Shown piece after piece: positions 7,562 to 7,733 of a stretch of DNA of 7,733 bases. Position 1 is the first letter of the stretch. Every line of letters begins with the position of its first letter. Both the position numbers and the translations under genes were made by a program. The notes below the pieces were generated by a model. It saw nothing but the letters and a program-made list of their open reading frames with translations. It did no database searches and was not told the DNA's origin. Source of the DNA: Planctomycetaceae bacterium (GTDB lineage: Bacteria > Planctomycetota > Planctomycetia > Pirellulales > Thermoguttaceae); contig JAISJZ010000084.1 of NCBI GenBank assembly GCA_031261125.1, forward strand, positions 1 to 7,733, read 5' to 3'.

Positions 7562-7590
7562 TTGACAACAGCGGAACATTACCGTATCAT
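7562..7590 (+). promoter_or_regulatory. Sigma70-type promoter for the UroD-family gene
   Basis: TTGACA (7562-7567, perfect), a 17-base spacer and TATCAT (7585-7590) make the best-matched rightward promoter in the window together with the one at 4255. The start would be near 7597, giving a leader of about 54 bases to TTG 7651. Much of that leader (about 7602-7636) is strikingly T-rich. No hairpin precedes the T run, so I do not call it a terminator. Confidence 0.6.
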
Positions 7591-7638
7591 CGGCGGACGC
7601 GTTTTATTTTTTTAATTTATTTTTCAATTTGTTAATTC

Positions 7639-7643
7639 GGGAG
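7639..7643 (+). promoter_or_regulatory. Ribosome binding site deciding the TTG start
   Basis: GGGAG stands 7 bases before TTG 7651. There is no ATG between the promoter and the right edge, and this site is the main nucleotide evidence for translation starting at TTG. Confidence 0.6.
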
Positions 7644-7650
7644 CAGATTT

Positions 7651-7733
7651 TTGAATTCACGGGAACGGGTTTTAGCAGCGGTTGAGCATCGGCAGCCGGA
7701 CAGAGTGCCGCGTAATTTTTGGGCGGAACCGGC
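7651..7733 (+). CDS. Uroporphyrinogen decarboxylase-family protein, N-terminal 27 codons only
   Basis: The frame from TTG 7651 stays open to the right edge. After the initiator, the residues NSRERVLAAVEHRQPDRVP followed by RNFWAEP match the very typical N-terminus of the UroD superfamily (SRERVLxALxHxxPDRVP). That superfamily includes HemE but also MtaA/CmuA-type corrinoid methyltransferases and many uncharacterised members. The RNFWAEP continuation looks more like the broad uncharacterised or methyltransferase-like branch than true HemE, but 27 residues cannot settle this. Start support comes from GGGAG at 7639-7643 and a strong promoter at 7562-7590. A GTG at 7705 is in the same frame but would remove the conserved N-terminal motif. 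Confidence 0.75.
   Translation, partial: MNSRERVLAAVEHRQPDRVPRNFWAEP

Noticed and set aside
7602..7636. T-rich stretch after the glycosyltransferase as an intrinsic terminator
   Set aside because: No stable GC-rich hairpin precedes it, and it lies downstream of the promoter for the next gene, so it is better read as leader sequence.

Overview
The window looks like chromosomal DNA of a planctomycete (Planctomycetota, probably near the Pirellulales). Composition is mid-GC by eye. The gene families are typical of the group: a secreted PQQ-type beta-propeller whose mature N-terminus reads DWGQWRGPDHTGIS, a large secreted di-haem c protein of the hydrazine-synthase-alpha-like family, a xylose-isomerase-like TIM barrel and a uroporphyrinogen-decarboxylase-family protein. 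Ribosome binding sites are patchy: two genes have a clear Shine-Dalgarno and the others have a weak one or none. The assignment rests on recognising families, not on a search.

Layout. Positions 1-1036 (minus) hold an almost complete sugar-isomerase/epimerase-like gene whose 3' end lies beyond the left edge. A 173-bp divergent intergenic region (1037-1209) carries two back-to-back sigma70-type promoters and an 11-bp palindrome. All other genes are on the plus strand: the discoidin/propeller/di-haem protein (1210-4248), a DNA topoisomerase VI subunit A (4281-5402), the PQQ-like propeller (5491-6732), a DPM1-like family 2 glycosyltransferase (6785-7522), and the first 27 codons of a UroD-family gene starting at TTG 7651. 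The window is gene-dense, with no intergenic stretch above about 175 bp. I see no tRNA, rRNA, CRISPR array, insertion sequence or convincing intrinsic terminator.

How the genes relate. I see no obvious shared pathway. Good promoter-like elements lie before the isomerase, the di-haem protein, the topoisomerase, the propeller and the UroD-family gene, so most genes look like separate transcription units. The glycosyltransferase, 52 bp behind the propeller gene and without a visible promoter, is the likeliest to be co-transcribed.

Two points stand out. One is an archaeal/eukaryotic-type enzyme (Topo VI A, related to Spo11) in a bacterial context with no subunit B beside it, possibly with a leaderless transcript. 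The other is a hydrazine-synthase-alpha-like di-haem protein fused to an N-terminal discoidin-like domain.
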